A DNA stretch of 64,000 bases from Limosilactobacillus avistercoris (GTDB lineage: Bacteria; Bacillota; Bacilli; Lactobacillales; Lactobacillaceae): NCBI RefSeq assembly GCF_014836425.1, contig NZ_JACSQW010000007.1, forward strand, positions 20,459 to 84,458, given 5' to 3'. Of the stretch, positions 16,028-25,479 are shown in pieces. The notes under the pieces were generated by a model. It made no database searches, was not told where the DNA came from, and saw nothing but the letters and a program-made list of their open reading frames with translations. The translations under genes and the position numbers were made by a program. Position 1 is the stretch's first letter; each line of letters opens with the position of its first letter.

Positions 16028-17167
16028 ATGAAAATTATAATTGCTCCTGATTCTTTTAAAGGGAGCCTGACTGCCCGTCAAGCAGCTGATGCAATTGCTC
16101 AGGGATTAAAAAGTGCAATTCCGGATGCGGATTACGATTTAATTCCAATTGCTGATGGTGGTGAAGGGACAGTGGAAGCATTAGTAACCGCTACAAATGG
16201 TCGAGTAATTACCGTGCCTGCACATGATCCTAACGGGAACACAATTAAGGCTTGGCTTGGGATCCTTGGCAATTCAAATACTGCTGTTATTGAAACCGCT
16301 GCTGCAAGTGGGATCCAATATTTAAATTCCCAGAGTAATCCATTAACGGTTAATACGTTTGGGACTGGAGAATTAATTAAAGCTGCACTGGACCATAATG
16401 TTGAGCAAATTATTGTTGGCCTTGGTGGTAGCGGGACAACAGACGGTGGTGTTGGAATGCTCCGTGCGCTTGGTGCCCATTTTTATGGTCAGGATGAACA
16501 AGAACTTTTAGCCGGCGGTGACGAATTGTCTCAGCTGGAAAGAATTGATTTATCAAAACTAGATCCACGGTTAGCCAAGACTGATATAATTCTTGCGGCA
16601 GATGTGACTAATCCCCTGACAGGAAGAGAAGGGGCAGTCACCGTGTTTGGTCCACAAAAAGGGGTAACTACGGAAATGATTCCGCACTTGGATCAAGCGT
16701 TGCAAAATTACGCTGAAGTAATCCGTTGTGATACCGGGAAAGATGTTGCTAATCTTGCTGGTGCAGGAGCTGCGGGTGGACTTGGCGCAGCCTTTTTGGC
16801 CTTTACAAATGCACAAATTAAGTCTGGAATTCAAACAGTCCTGAATGCTAGCAATTTTGAACAGCGGGTTAAAAATGCTGATGTTGTAATTACTGGTGAA
16901 GGTCAGTTAGATTACCAAACCCAATTTGGAAAAGCACCATATGGGGTAGCCAAACTTGCTAAGAAAGTTTCTCCGGAAGTAGTAGTAATTGCTGTTGCTG
17001 CTAGTTTAGGAGAACGAGCTACTGACTTATACCAAACAGGGATGATTGATGGATTGTTTGCTAGCCAAACTACCGTTAAACCACTATCCGTAGCTATTCA
17101 AGAAGCTGCAAGCGATCTTGAGATTACTTCTCAAGGAATCGGTCATTTAATAAGGGCGTTTAGATAA
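16028..17167 (+). CDS. Glycerate kinase (GarK/GlxK type)
   Basis: 379 residues, the usual length of the type-1 glycerate kinase family. Diagnostic blocks are MKIIIAPDSFKGSL at the N-terminus, IPIADGGEGTVEAL, GLGGSGTTDGGVGML and VVITGEGQLDYQT. It phosphorylates D-glycerate to 2- or 3-phosphoglycerate, feeding glycolysis. The ATG at 16028 has a distant GGAGG (14 bases), which fits translational coupling to the small gene 7 bp upstream. No glyoxylate or tartrate genes are adjacent, so the glycerate source is unclear. Confidence 0.92.
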   Translation: MKIIIAPDSFKGSLTARQAADAIAQGLKSAIPDADYDLIPIADGGEGTVEALVTATNGRVITVPAHDPNGNTIKAWLGILGNSNTAVIETAAASGIQYLNSQSNPLTVNTFGTGELIKAALDHNVEQIIVGLGGSGTTDGGVGMLRALGAHFYGQDEQELLAGGDELSQLERIDLSKLDPRLAKTDIILAADVTNPLTGREGAVTVFGPQKGVTTEMIPHLDQALQNYAEVIRCDTGKDVANLAGAGAAGGLGAAFLAFTNAQIKSGIQTVLNASNFEQRVKNADVVITGEGQLDYQTQFGKAPYGVAKLAKKVSPEVVVIAVAASLGERATDLYQTGMIDGLFASQTTVKPLSVAIQEAASDLEITSQGIGHLIRAFR

Positions 17168-17210
17168 AAAATAACGAGGTCGGTGAATTATTCACCGACC
17201 TCGTTATTTT
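17167..17210. terminator. Bidirectional terminator
   Basis: 20-bp perfect stem (17168-17187 with 17191-17210), three-base loop, A and T runs on both sides. It serves glycerate kinase (+) and the facing small gene (-), whose stop codon it overlaps. Confidence 0.92.
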
Positions 17211-17436
17211 ATACTCGCTTTTTAACCTCATATACCTTAACTTTATTAGCCTTTGGTTCGGGTTGCGCATCCTTAGCGTAGAAGATCGCATACTCTTCAT
17301 CATCTGGACCTTTAGCAATGACGAGATCATCAGCTTCACGTTCACGTTTGAAGATTTGTCCTTTCCGTACGGCTTCATTGTAGTCATGAATGTTGGCGAT
17401 TGAATCACCAGGGTTAAAGAAAATTCGTGTTTCCAT
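17209..17436 (-). CDS. Small unknown protein
   Basis: 75 residues, highly charged, with no membrane segment and no domain I recognise (starts METRIFFNPGDSI, ends VYEVKKRV). A strong AAGGAGG lies 8 bases before the ATG and the stop coincides with a terminator, so the gene is real. It follows the PEBP gene by 14 bp and is probably the last gene of a three-gene operon with the PEBP and phosphatase genes. Confidence 0.65.
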   Translation of the reverse strand: METRIFFNPGDSIANIHDYNEAVRKGQIFKREREADDLVIAKGPDDEEYAIFYAKDAQPEPKANKVKVYEVKKRV

Positions 17437-17450
17437 TTGTTTGTTCCTCC

Positions 17451-17957
17451 TTATGCACGGCTTGGAATATCAAATTTAGCTTGGGCTAAAATGTGATTTT
17501 TAGCGGTATGGATAAAGTCATTTAGCCAATACCGATTCTCAAGTGGTAATTGCTCATCAAGTGCGTAAACCTTTAATGTATAATGATGAGTTTTATCAGG
17601 TGGTTGTGGTCCAACATAACTACTGGAAATGGCAGGATTACCATTAACTAAAGAACCAGCATTACTGTTGTTTCCTTGAACAAATTTGTTGCTTAGTTCT
17701 CGACTGGCATTTGCTGGAATAGAGGTCATTGTGGCAGGAATATTTGCTGCCAACCAGTGGATCCAAGTGAAACCACAAACCGGAACAGAATCATAGTCAA
17801 CGAAAACAATGGCAAAGGTTTTCGTTGTAGCCGGGGCATCGCTAATTTTGATTGGAAATGATTTGATTGGGTGATCGGCTAACATTGAATTAGCTGGAGC
17901 ATATTTCCCATACTCATCGGCTAACATTCCGTTAACAAGCGGGACAGAAATTTTCAT
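17451..17957 (-). CDS. YbhB/YbcL-family (PEBP, Raf-kinase-inhibitor-like) protein
   Basis: 168 residues. PEBP signs are the ligand-pocket blocks FAIVFVDYDSVP and FTWIHWLAAN (the HW pair) and the YVGPQPPDKTHHYTLKVYALD segment. Bacterial members are small cytoplasmic proteins of unclear function that bind anionic ligands. I chose ATG 17957 (MKISVPL), 8 bases after GAGGAG; a GTG at 17966 abuts that site. It follows the phosphatase gene by 13 bp. Confidence 0.88.
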   Translation of the reverse strand: MKISVPLVNGMLADEYGKYAPANSMLADHPIKSFPIKISDAPATTKTFAIVFVDYDSVPVCGFTWIHWLAANIPATMTSIPANASRELSNKFVQGNNSNAGSLVNGNPAISSSYVGPQPPDKTHHYTLKVYALDEQLPLENRYWLNDFIHTAKNHILAQAKFDIPSRA

Positions 17958-17970
17958 TAAAATCACTCCT

Positions 17971-18756
17971 CTAAGCTAAGTATAAGTGTTGCAATTCTTT
18001 AAGATCATCTGAAGATAAGCCAAGATATTCTTTTAAATAATTTTGAACATTTCCATAATTGGTATTGATTAACTCGATTGCCTGTTTGATGTAGTCGGGG
18101 GAGACTGAGCCGAGAGCCCGGCGGTTTTCTACGACAATCTCACTTTCGCCCTTATCGCGGAGTCTTTGAAGCCACCGTTCTCGAAAATCGCGAGTGGCGT
18201 CATTGGTCAGAAGGTAATCCTGAAGAATCACTTTTTCTGGTACCTGAAGGGCGCTTAGGATCAAGTAAGCAGCCATTCCCGTGCGGTCCTTTCCTGCAGT
18301 GCAGTGAAAGAGGTTAGCTTGAGTCGGCTCGTTGCTCAAAAGGAGCTTAAACATTTGCTGGTAAGCTGCTTTCGCGGTTGGTACTTCTACCATCCGTCGA
18401 TAAACATCGAGCATGTGCTGGTAACCATTTCCCGGTTTCAGGATCCGACTCATAATCTCTTCATCGCTGTGGGAAGCATCGGTTTCATCAGATTTAAACA
18501 CGGGAAGATGGTAGTAATTAGCAGTTTGGGGAAGTTTATCTGGCGCTTGCTTAACTTCTTCGGGAGCCCGTAAGTCAATATCAATTGTAACGGGGATCGC
18601 TGCTAAAGTATTTAAATCATGTTCGTTTAAGTTGGCAAGGGAACCGGAACGAATTAACCGGTGCCACTTTACATGACGTCCATCAGTAGTTTCGTAGCCA
18701 CCCAGATCACGGAAGTTATGACCGCTCTGAATGTCTAGTAGGCGTTGATCCGTCAT
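17971..18756 (-). CDS. Tyrosine-specific protein phosphatase (Y_phosphatase3 type)
   Basis: 261 residues. The catalytic P-loop HCTAGKDRTG (CX5R) is intact; the N-terminal SGHNFRDLGGYETTDGRHVKWHRLIRSG block is characteristic of this bacterial/fungal family. It likely dephosphorylates phosphotyrosine or phosphoinositide-like substrates in the cytoplasm; the target is unknown. AAGGAGG precedes the ATG. First gene of a short operon with PEBP and a small protein. A perfect 10-bp inverted repeat lies in its leader. Confidence 0.88.
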   Translation of the reverse strand: MTDQRLLDIQSGHNFRDLGGYETTDGRHVKWHRLIRSGSLANLNEHDLNTLAAIPVTIDIDLRAPEEVKQAPDKLPQTANYYHLPVFKSDETDASHSDEEIMSRILKPGNGYQHMLDVYRRMVEVPTAKAAYQQMFKLLLSNEPTQANLFHCTAGKDRTGMAAYLILSALQVPEKVILQDYLLTNDATRDFRERWLQRLRDKGESEIVVENRRALGSVSPDYIKQAIELINTNYGNVQNYLKEYLGLSSDDLKELQHLYLA

Positions 18757-18772
18757 GGCAAAACCTCCTTCA

Positions 18773-18846
18773 TTAGGACAATAAAATACTCAATTGTCCT
18801 AAGTACTTTACTTTATAATTGTACCCTACTTTAGCCAGTTTGATAA
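18773..18846 (-). promoter_or_regulatory. Promoter and palindromic operator of the phosphatase operon
   Basis: On the minus strand: -35 TTATCA (18841-18846, inside the upstream gene's end), 17-bp spacer, -10 TACAAT (18818-18823). Just downstream of the expected start is a perfect inverted repeat TTAGGACAAT / ATTGTCCTAA (18773-18782 and 18793-18802, 10-bp spacer), ending shortly before the RBS. It could be a repressor site or an mRNA hairpin. Confidence 0.5.
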
Positions 18847-19779
18847 CTTCTGTGCTAAACGGACGCCACTTTCTGTTGCTCCTGGCTGATCGGGGTGTAA
18901 ACCATCAGTATAAGTTGTACACCATCCCGTGGTTTCAATTACTGGTAGCTGGTGGTTACTTGCTAGGCGACGAATAGGCTCCGCAAAGGTTTGACTGAAC
19001 GGAATCATGATGAGAATCGGGGGAGTTGGAAAAAGAGAAGTAACAAGTGAAAGAAAGTGATCATAACGGCTAGTAAATTGCTTTAATGGGAAACGGCGAT
19101 CATTAACTCCGAGATTGACGACCACTAAATCAGGATTATTGGCTTTCCAAGGAGTAGAGGCGTCAAGATGAGTTAAGAAATGTTCTGCAGTGGGAACCTC
19201 ACCAGTAGCCTGACGCAAGACACCACCCGCAGAATAGGCGATCCGGACGTCAGTAGCGTGGAGGAGGTCTACAGCTGTTCCTACATAATTTCTCTCTGGG
19301 CGGTAGTCATAGGAGGCATGGCGCCCTGCAACCCAGCATCCCGCAGTGATTGAGTCTCCAATAAAGTCAATTACAGGAACGCTTGGGGCACTTTCTAAAG
19401 TTCCCTGATCAATTTCAACTGAACTAATCGCAAACCCTTGATTACCACTCCATACCCGATCAAGATCTGTATTTCCAGCGGTTATGATTTCAATTAAGTG
19501 GGATTCAGGATTAGTTTTAATCTTCCAACTATTTTGACTTGCCTGTTCCCGGTGCCACGGACCGTTGTCGATTCGCCAAGCATATATTTGTGAAGGTGAA
19601 AGTTCATTCCGGTTGTCTAACACATTAACCGTTAGTTTACTTATACCGTTAGTGGTAAAACGTAGTCGGCTACCGAGGTTAGTAGTATAGAGGGTAGAGA
19701 CATTGTTTATTTCTTTGATAAACCAACGACCATGTTGGGGAATTAAGCTGTAAAGAGAACGCGGAGAGTAGTAATTCAT
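18826..19779 (-). CDS. SGNH/GDSL hydrolase, CE2-like two-domain esterase
   Basis: 317 residues. The C-terminal SGNH domain has block I FIGDSIT (catalytic Ser), block III VNLGVND and block V DGLHPD (Asp/His). The N-terminal 130 residues look like a beta-sandwich, as in carbohydrate esterase family 2. No signal peptide, so it probably deacylates small intracellular sugars or glycosides; the substrate is not known. Start at 19779 follows AAAGGA; the longer frame to 19800 has no RBS. It diverges from galK across a region with two cre-like sites. Confidence 0.8.
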   Translation of the reverse strand: MNYYSPRSLYSLIPQHGRWFIKEINNVSTLYTTNLGSRLRFTTNGISKLTVNVLDNRNELSPSQIYAWRIDNGPWHREQASQNSWKIKTNPESHLIEIITAGNTDLDRVWSGNQGFAISSVEIDQGTLESAPSVPVIDFIGDSITAGCWVAGRHASYDYRPERNYVGTAVDLLHATDVRIAYSAGGVLRQATGEVPTAEHFLTHLDASTPWKANNPDLVVVNLGVNDRRFPLKQFTSRYDHFLSLVTSLFPTPPILIMIPFSQTFAEPIRRLASNHQLPVIETTGWCTTYTDGLHPDQPGATESGVRLAQKLSNWLK

Positions 19780-19866
19780 GATAAAGATTCCTTTCGTCAT
19801 TTAAATAATTATAAAACTTTAGGACTTGCTAATGAGGACTAAATTAGCGGTATGACAGTCTTTTAT

Positions 19867-19962
19867 AGAAAGCGCTTTCAACGTTAACTATTCAAAAATG
19901 AAAGCGCTTGTTGACAAATGAGGTAAAAGAGTCTAAATTATAGTTTAGTAAAAGTTTACTAA
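19867..19962 (+). promoter_or_regulatory. galK promoter with cre-like sites and a GalR-type operator
   Basis: AGAAAGCGCTTTCA (19867-19880) is a near-consensus catabolite-responsive element; a second, weaker one starts at 19899. Then -35 TTGACA (19911-19916), 17 bp, -10 TAAATT (19934-19939). Immediately downstream, TTAGTAAAAGTTTACTAA (19945-19962) is an 8+8 palindrome, placed where a repressor would block initiation. A near copy lies upstream of lacS (35548). Confidence 0.7.
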
Positions 19963-20006
19963 TTTGGTTAGCCACTTTGTCTAAGTGGTCATGGAGGTAT
20001 TTTGAC

Positions 20007-21185
20007 ATGGATAAGCAAGATTTTCTTAAAGAATATCAAGACACATTTAAGGAACCCGGAAAGGATGTTTTCTTCTCTCCTGGTCGAATTAATGTGATTG
20101 GTGAACACACGGATTACAATGGTGGTCATGTTTTCCCATGTGCAATTAGTATTGGTACTTATGGTGTTTACGGTCCACGTGAAGACACTACGGTAGCAAT
20201 CTATTCAGCTAATTCAGCTAAGGTTGAAAATAGTAAGATCATTACTTTTGATATTAATGATGAACAACCACAATCAGCTGATGACGAAAAGTGGGTTAAC
20301 TACTTTAAGGGGATGCTTGTTTACCTTAAGCAACGCGGTTACAAGATTGACCACGGTTTTAACCTATACATTCATGGCTTCTTACCATACGGTTCTGGCC
20401 TTTCATCCTCGGCTTCAATTGAAATGCTGATGGGGGACATCTTAAAGGAAGAATTCAATTTGGACATTGATGAGATCGATCTCGTTAAGCTTGGTCAAAA
20501 GACTGAAAATGACTTTGTTGGGTTGAATTCTGGAATCATGGACCAATTTGCTGTTGGAATGGGGAAGAAAGATAATGCTATCTTCCTCGACTGCAATAGT
20601 TTGGAATACAAGTACTTACCACTTGAATTGGGCGACTATGAAATTATTATCATGAGTACCAATAAGACCCACTCATTAGCTAGTTCAAAGTACAACGAAC
20701 GGGTTCAAGAATGTGAAGAAGCTGTAAAGCGTCTCAGCAAGAAGTTAGATATTAACAAGCTTGGTGAAATTGATCCAGAAACCTTTGATCAATACACTTA
20801 CTTAATTAATGATGATACTTTGATTCGTCGTGCACGTCACGCTGTTAGTGAAAATGAACGGACTAAGCGTGCTATTGATGCAATGGAAAAGGGTGACCTT
20901 AAAGAACTTGGCCGGTTAATCAACGCTTCTCATGTTTCATTGAAGTATGACTACGAAGTTACTGGTAAGGAACTTGATACTTTGGCAGAAAATGCTTGGG
21001 ATCAACCAGGATGCCTTGGTGCTCGGATGGTCGGCGGTGGATTTGCCGGTAGTGCAATCGCCATCGTTAAGAAGTCCGAAGCCGAAAACTTCAAGAAGAA
21101 CATTGGTAAGATTTACCGTGACAAGATTGGTTACGACGCTAGCTTCTACGATGCCGAAGTTGTCGACGGACCACACAAGTTATAA
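20007..21185 (+). CDS. galK: Galactokinase
   Basis: 392 residues. GHMP-kinase motifs: galactose signature GRINVIGEHTDYNGG (about residues 26-40), ATP loop LPYGSGLSSSASIE, and C-terminal GGGFAGSAIA. It phosphorylates alpha-D-galactose to galactose-1-phosphate, the first Leloir step, in the cytoplasm. ATG 20007 follows GGAGG by 9 bases. First gene of galK-galT-galR; the promoter carries cre-like sites and a palindromic operator. No galE or galM in the window. Confidence 0.97.
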   Translation: MDKQDFLKEYQDTFKEPGKDVFFSPGRINVIGEHTDYNGGHVFPCAISIGTYGVYGPREDTTVAIYSANSAKVENSKIITFDINDEQPQSADDEKWVNYFKGMLVYLKQRGYKIDHGFNLYIHGFLPYGSGLSSSASIEMLMGDILKEEFNLDIDEIDLVKLGQKTENDFVGLNSGIMDQFAVGMGKKDNAIFLDCNSLEYKYLPLELGDYEIIIMSTNKTHSLASSKYNERVQECEEAVKRLSKKLDINKLGEIDPETFDQYTYLINDDTLIRRARHAVSENERTKRAIDAMEKGDLKELGRLINASHVSLKYDYEVTGKELDTLAENAWDQPGCLGARMVGGGFAGSAIAIVKKSEAENFKKNIGKIYRDKIGYDASFYDAEVVDGPHKL

Positions 21186-21375
21186 GAGTGCGAAGCCAGC
21201 AGAGGACTTGCGGTTGGCTAACGATTTCTTCTGGTGAGGACGTGACATGTCACGTCTAGCCAGAAGGTCGTTAGCTCTAGCAAGTCCCTGGCTGAGCACG
21301 TTTCGGCTATGTTGCCTAGAAATACTAGCTCTAAGAAACTCGGGCGAAGCACATTTCAGCTATATTGCCTAGAAC
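21186..21375 (+). repeat. Hairpin-tail intergenic repeat, copy 3 (between galK and galT)
   Basis: Begins GAGTGCGAAGCCAGC and folds into one nested hairpin: GCCAG/CTGGC, GGACTTGC/GCAAGTCC, CTAACGA/TCGTTAG, TTCTGG/CCAGAA and ACGTGAC/GTCACGT arms. Then two tail copies follow: GGCTGAGCACGTTTCGGC plus TATGTTGCCTAGAA (ends near 21322), and GCGAAGCACATTTCAGC plus TATATTGCCTAGAA (ends near 21374). It is inside the gal transcript, so the RNA hairpin could influence galT expression. Confidence 0.7.
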
Positions 21376-21416
21376 AGGCTTGAGAAAAGAATTAAAGTGA
21401 GTGGGGGAATTAAAAG

Positions 21417-22865
21417 ATGAAGTTAATCGAAAAATTTGCTGATGATGTAATTGCCAGTGGAGCATATAAGCCACTTGACAAGATTTATGTAATGAACAAG
21501 ATTCGTGGCTTTGTTGGCGACGAAGATGTTGATGGTAATGAAGACCAACCGGTTGTTGCCCAATTAGTTGATCTAGCTGTTAAGCGGGGCAAGATTGAGG
21601 ACGGTCAAACAGAACGGGAAATTTTGAATGATCAGCTTTATGACTTAATGACACCACGTCCATCTGTTGTTAACGAAGAATTCTGGGAAAAATATCAACA
21701 ATCTCCAGACACTGCTACTAACTGGTTCTACAAGTTAATGACATCAAATGATTACGTTAAGGTTGCTGCGATTAAGAAGAACATTGTTTTCGATCGCCCA
21801 ACTAAGTACGGTAATCTTGAAATTACTATTAATCTTTCTAAGCCAGAAAAGGATCCAAAGGCAATTGCGGCTGCTGCTCATGACACCAAGAAGAAGTACC
21901 CACAATGTGCCCTTTGCATGGAAAATGAAGGTTACAAGGGTCGTCTTGGACAAGCGGCACGGAGTAATCACCGGGTAATTCGGATGATGATTGGCGGTCA
22001 TAAGTGGGGTTTTCAATACTCGCCATATGCTTACTTCAACGAACACTGCATTTTCCTTGATAGCAAACACGAACCCATGCAAATTAATCGGCAAACTTTG
22101 ATTAATTTAGTGGAAATTGAAAAGCAATTGCCAGCCTACTTTGTTGGTTCTAATGCCGACTTACCAATTGTTGGTGGTTCCATGTTGGCCCACGAACACT
22201 ACCAAGGTGGTCGTCACAGCTTCCCAATGATGAAGGCTGAAATCAAGAAGCCATTGCACTTTGACGAATATCCTGATGTTGAAGCCGGGATTGTTAACTG
22301 GCCAATGAGTGATATTCGGTTAACTAGTGCCAACACGACTGAACTAATTAATCTTGGTTCCCATATTATTGACGTTTGGGATCACTATGATGATGAAAGT
22401 CTTTCATTGAAGGCCTTTGACGGTGATACTCGTCACCACACAGTTACCCCAATTATGCACCGTGATGGGAAGAAGTTTGTTCTTGACCTTGTTTTACGTG
22501 ACAACAACACTAGTGACAAGTACCCACTAGGTATCTTCCACCCACACGAAAAATTATGGCACATCAAGAAGGAAAACATCGGTTTAATCGAAGTTATGGG
22601 CCGGGCAATCTTACCAGCACGGTTAAAAGATGAATTAGCTGAAGTAAAGAAGTTCTGGCTAGGCGAAGCAAATAATATTGCTGATAGTCACCTTCCATGG
22701 GCTAAGGAAATCGCCGAAAAGATGGAAATTAACGCTGATAACGTTGATGAAATCATGGAACAAGAATTAGCCAATGTCTTTGCTAACGTTCTTGAAAATG
22801 CCGGTGTCTTTAAGGATGATGAAGCCGGGAACGCTGGTTGGGATCGCTTTATCGCTCAATTATAA
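21417..22865 (+). CDS. galT: UDP-glucose-hexose-1-phosphate uridylyltransferase (class II GalT)
   Basis: 482 residues, the length of the Firmicutes class II GalT. Blocks seen are YPQCALCMENEGYKGR, HEHYQGG and a C-terminal AILPARLKDEL segment; the class I HPH motif is not expected here. It transfers UMP from UDP-glucose to galactose-1-phosphate, giving glucose-1-phosphate and UDP-galactose. Second gene of the gal operon, separated from galK by 231 bp with a large hairpin repeat. Codon use is biased to C-ending codons as in galK, consistent with high expression. Confidence 0.97.
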   Translation: MKLIEKFADDVIASGAYKPLDKIYVMNKIRGFVGDEDVDGNEDQPVVAQLVDLAVKRGKIEDGQTEREILNDQLYDLMTPRPSVVNEEFWEKYQQSPDTATNWFYKLMTSNDYVKVAAIKKNIVFDRPTKYGNLEITINLSKPEKDPKAIAAAAHDTKKKYPQCALCMENEGYKGRLGQAARSNHRVIRMMIGGHKWGFQYSPYAYFNEHCIFLDSKHEPMQINRQTLINLVEIEKQLPAYFVGSNADLPIVGGSMLAHEHYQGGRHSFPMMKAEIKKPLHFDEYPDVEAGIVNWPMSDIRLTSANTTELINLGSHIIDVWDHYDDESLSLKAFDGDTRHHTVTPIMHRDGKKFVLDLVLRDNNTSDKYPLGIFHPHEKLWHIKKENIGLIEVMGRAILPARLKDELAEVKKFWLGEANNIADSHLPWAKEIAEKMEINADNVDEIMEQELANVFANVLENAGVFKDDEAGNAGWDRFIAQL

Positions 22866-22904
22866 TTCGGTCTAGACAAGTTAAAGGTGCTCCGAGTAAA
22901 ATAA

Positions 22905-23924
<1,020 letters not shown>

Positions 23925-23925
23925 A

Positions 23926-23970
23926 AATTAAAGGGACCGGAAGAAAAAATTCTTCTGGTCCCTTTAATTT
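23926..23970 (+). terminator. Terminator of the gal operon
   Basis: Stem AAATTAAAGGGACC-GAAGAA with TTCTTC-GGTCCCTTTAATTT (one internal mismatch), flanked by A and T runs. Confidence 0.88.
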
Positions 23971-23996
23971 ACTGTAATTTAATTTGTTGAGAGAAG

Positions 23997-24127
23997 AGTT
24001 CTCAGCAACATAGCCTAAACGTGCTCAGCCTAACCTTCTTCATGCTAACGACCTCCACCTCCGACGACGAGACGTCGATCGGCGGAGAAATCGTTAGCTA
24101 CCGGAAGGTTTTAACGGCTTCGCACTC
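23997..24127 (-). repeat. Hairpin-tail intergenic repeat, copy 4
   Basis: On the minus strand it begins GAGTGCGAAGCCGTT and folds with AACCTTC/GAAGGTT, GCTAACGA/TCGTTAGC and CTCCGCCG/CGGAGG arms, then the tail GGCTGAGCACGTTTAGGC plus TATGTTGCTGAGAAC. Same opening, CTAACGA/TCGTTAG core and tail as copy 3 but a different tip. It sits between the galR terminator and the dipeptidase stop. Confidence 0.7.
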
Positions 24128-24132
24128 TAATC

Positions 24133-25467
24133 TTAATCTACACACAACCTCTTTATTGCTTGGGCGTAGATTTCCATGGCTTTGAACATGTCCTTAAGTG
24201 GCCACTGTTCGTTAGCTTGGTGCATATAATCTGGGGTAGTAGGCAACATTCCACCAAAGGCTACACAATTGTTCATCGTCCGGGCAAAGGTAGCACCACC
24301 AGAAATTTGTGGAGTAGCAGAAGAATCACCAGCTTGCTCCTTGTAGACGTCCATAAGCGTCTGAATTAGCTTGCTGTCCTTTGGTACGTATAGTGGGGCC
24401 ACGTAGTCAAAATGGACGTATTTGAGGTCATATGGGGCCACTTTTTCTTGTAATGTTTTAAGAAGTTTATCCCGATCAACCGTTACGGGAATCCGGAGAT
24501 CAATTTGCATCCGGGTTTCCTTTTCGTTGATTTCTAAGCTTGAAATGTTCATCGTTAATTGGCCTGATTCATCTTCGACCTTACCGAAGACGTTTGAACC
24601 GGTGGCATCTTCCTTGAATAATTCACCAATGAACTTTAGTGGCTTGAAGTCAAAGACATCATTCAGTGCAATAGCAAGGCGCAAAACAGCGTTAGTGCCT
24701 TCTGGTGCTAACATAGCGTGGACAGATTTTCCGAGGACGGTGATCGAGTGATCATCACTGGTATATTTGAAACCATGTTTATCAAGGGCGGCCTTAACTT
24801 CATCTTGCTTTGGCCCGTCATAAACGGCTTTATCTGGAACGGCGTTAAAGGCATTCTTTAAACTCAATTTAAGTTGATCAGTTCCAGGACCAACAAGGTA
24901 GGATTGTTGGAGCCCTTTTTCAGCGTAAATTAATGGGAACTCAGCATCGGGAGAAATCCCACTATCGATTTGACTTTCTTTCTTGTTATACTGAGCAATT
25001 CCCCGCCAAAGGATCTCTTCGTCAGTCCCGTAAATAAACCGGATACGTTGATTAAACTGATAACCACGATCCATTAACGCTTTAACAGCGAAGAGGGCAG
25101 CGATTCCTGGACCCTTATCATCTTGGGAACCACGACCATAAACCGCATCATTGACGACTGTTCCCTTGAATGGATCATGTTCCCAGGTTTTTGGATCACC
25201 TGCTGGAACAGTGTCAAGGTGACAAATCACACCAAAGATCTTGTCACCTTCACCAACTTCCGCGTATCCATAGTAGCCATCAGGATCTTCATAGGTTTTG
25301 AAACCAAGACTCTTGCAGATTTCCATCATTTTATCAAGGGCGTTACGAATGCCGCGGCCAAATGGTGCACCATCTTCAGCGGGTTGGTTAAATGATGGAA
25401 CAGAAATTAAATCAGTAAGTGCCTTAACAGCTTCTTGTTGTTCTTGTTCAGTTACTAGCTGTGTCAT
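24133..25467 (-). CDS. M20-family metallo-dipeptidase (PepV/Sapep type)
   Basis: 444 residues. Metal-binding blocks of the M20A family are ICHLDTVPAGDP and VYGRGSQDDKGPG, with GTDEEI carrying the catalytic Glu region and a dimerisation-type insert in the middle. Such enzymes cleave dipeptides with broad specificity in the cytoplasm. It lies 12 bp after a YfcC-type transporter gene, suggesting uptake and hydrolysis of a peptide or acylated amino acid in one operon. The name PepV would fit, but other M20 dipeptidases are equally close, so I leave the symbol empty. Confidence 0.88.
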   Translation of the reverse strand: MTQLVTEQEQQEAVKALTDLISVPSFNQPAEDGAPFGRGIRNALDKMMEICKSLGFKTYEDPDGYYGYAEVGEGDKIFGVICHLDTVPAGDPKTWEHDPFKGTVVNDAVYGRGSQDDKGPGIAALFAVKALMDRGYQFNQRIRFIYGTDEEILWRGIAQYNKKESQIDSGISPDAEFPLIYAEKGLQQSYLVGPGTDQLKLSLKNAFNAVPDKAVYDGPKQDEVKAALDKHGFKYTSDDHSITVLGKSVHAMLAPEGTNAVLRLAIALNDVFDFKPLKFIGELFKEDATGSNVFGKVEDESGQLTMNISSLEINEKETRMQIDLRIPVTVDRDKLLKTLQEKVAPYDLKYVHFDYVAPLYVPKDSKLIQTLMDVYKEQAGDSSATPQISGGATFARTMNNCVAFGGMLPTTPDYMHQANEQWPLKDMFKAMEIYAQAIKRLCVD

Positions 25468-25479
25468 AATTTATTCCTC

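Noticed and set aside
21186..21375. Possible CRISPR or satellite array from repeated tails
   Set aside because: Only two tails per element, not regularly spaced with unique spacers, and no cas genes in the window.
21744..22094. Antisense open frames in galT
   Set aside because: Long shadow frames are created by the strong codon bias of galT; no RBS or conserved domain.
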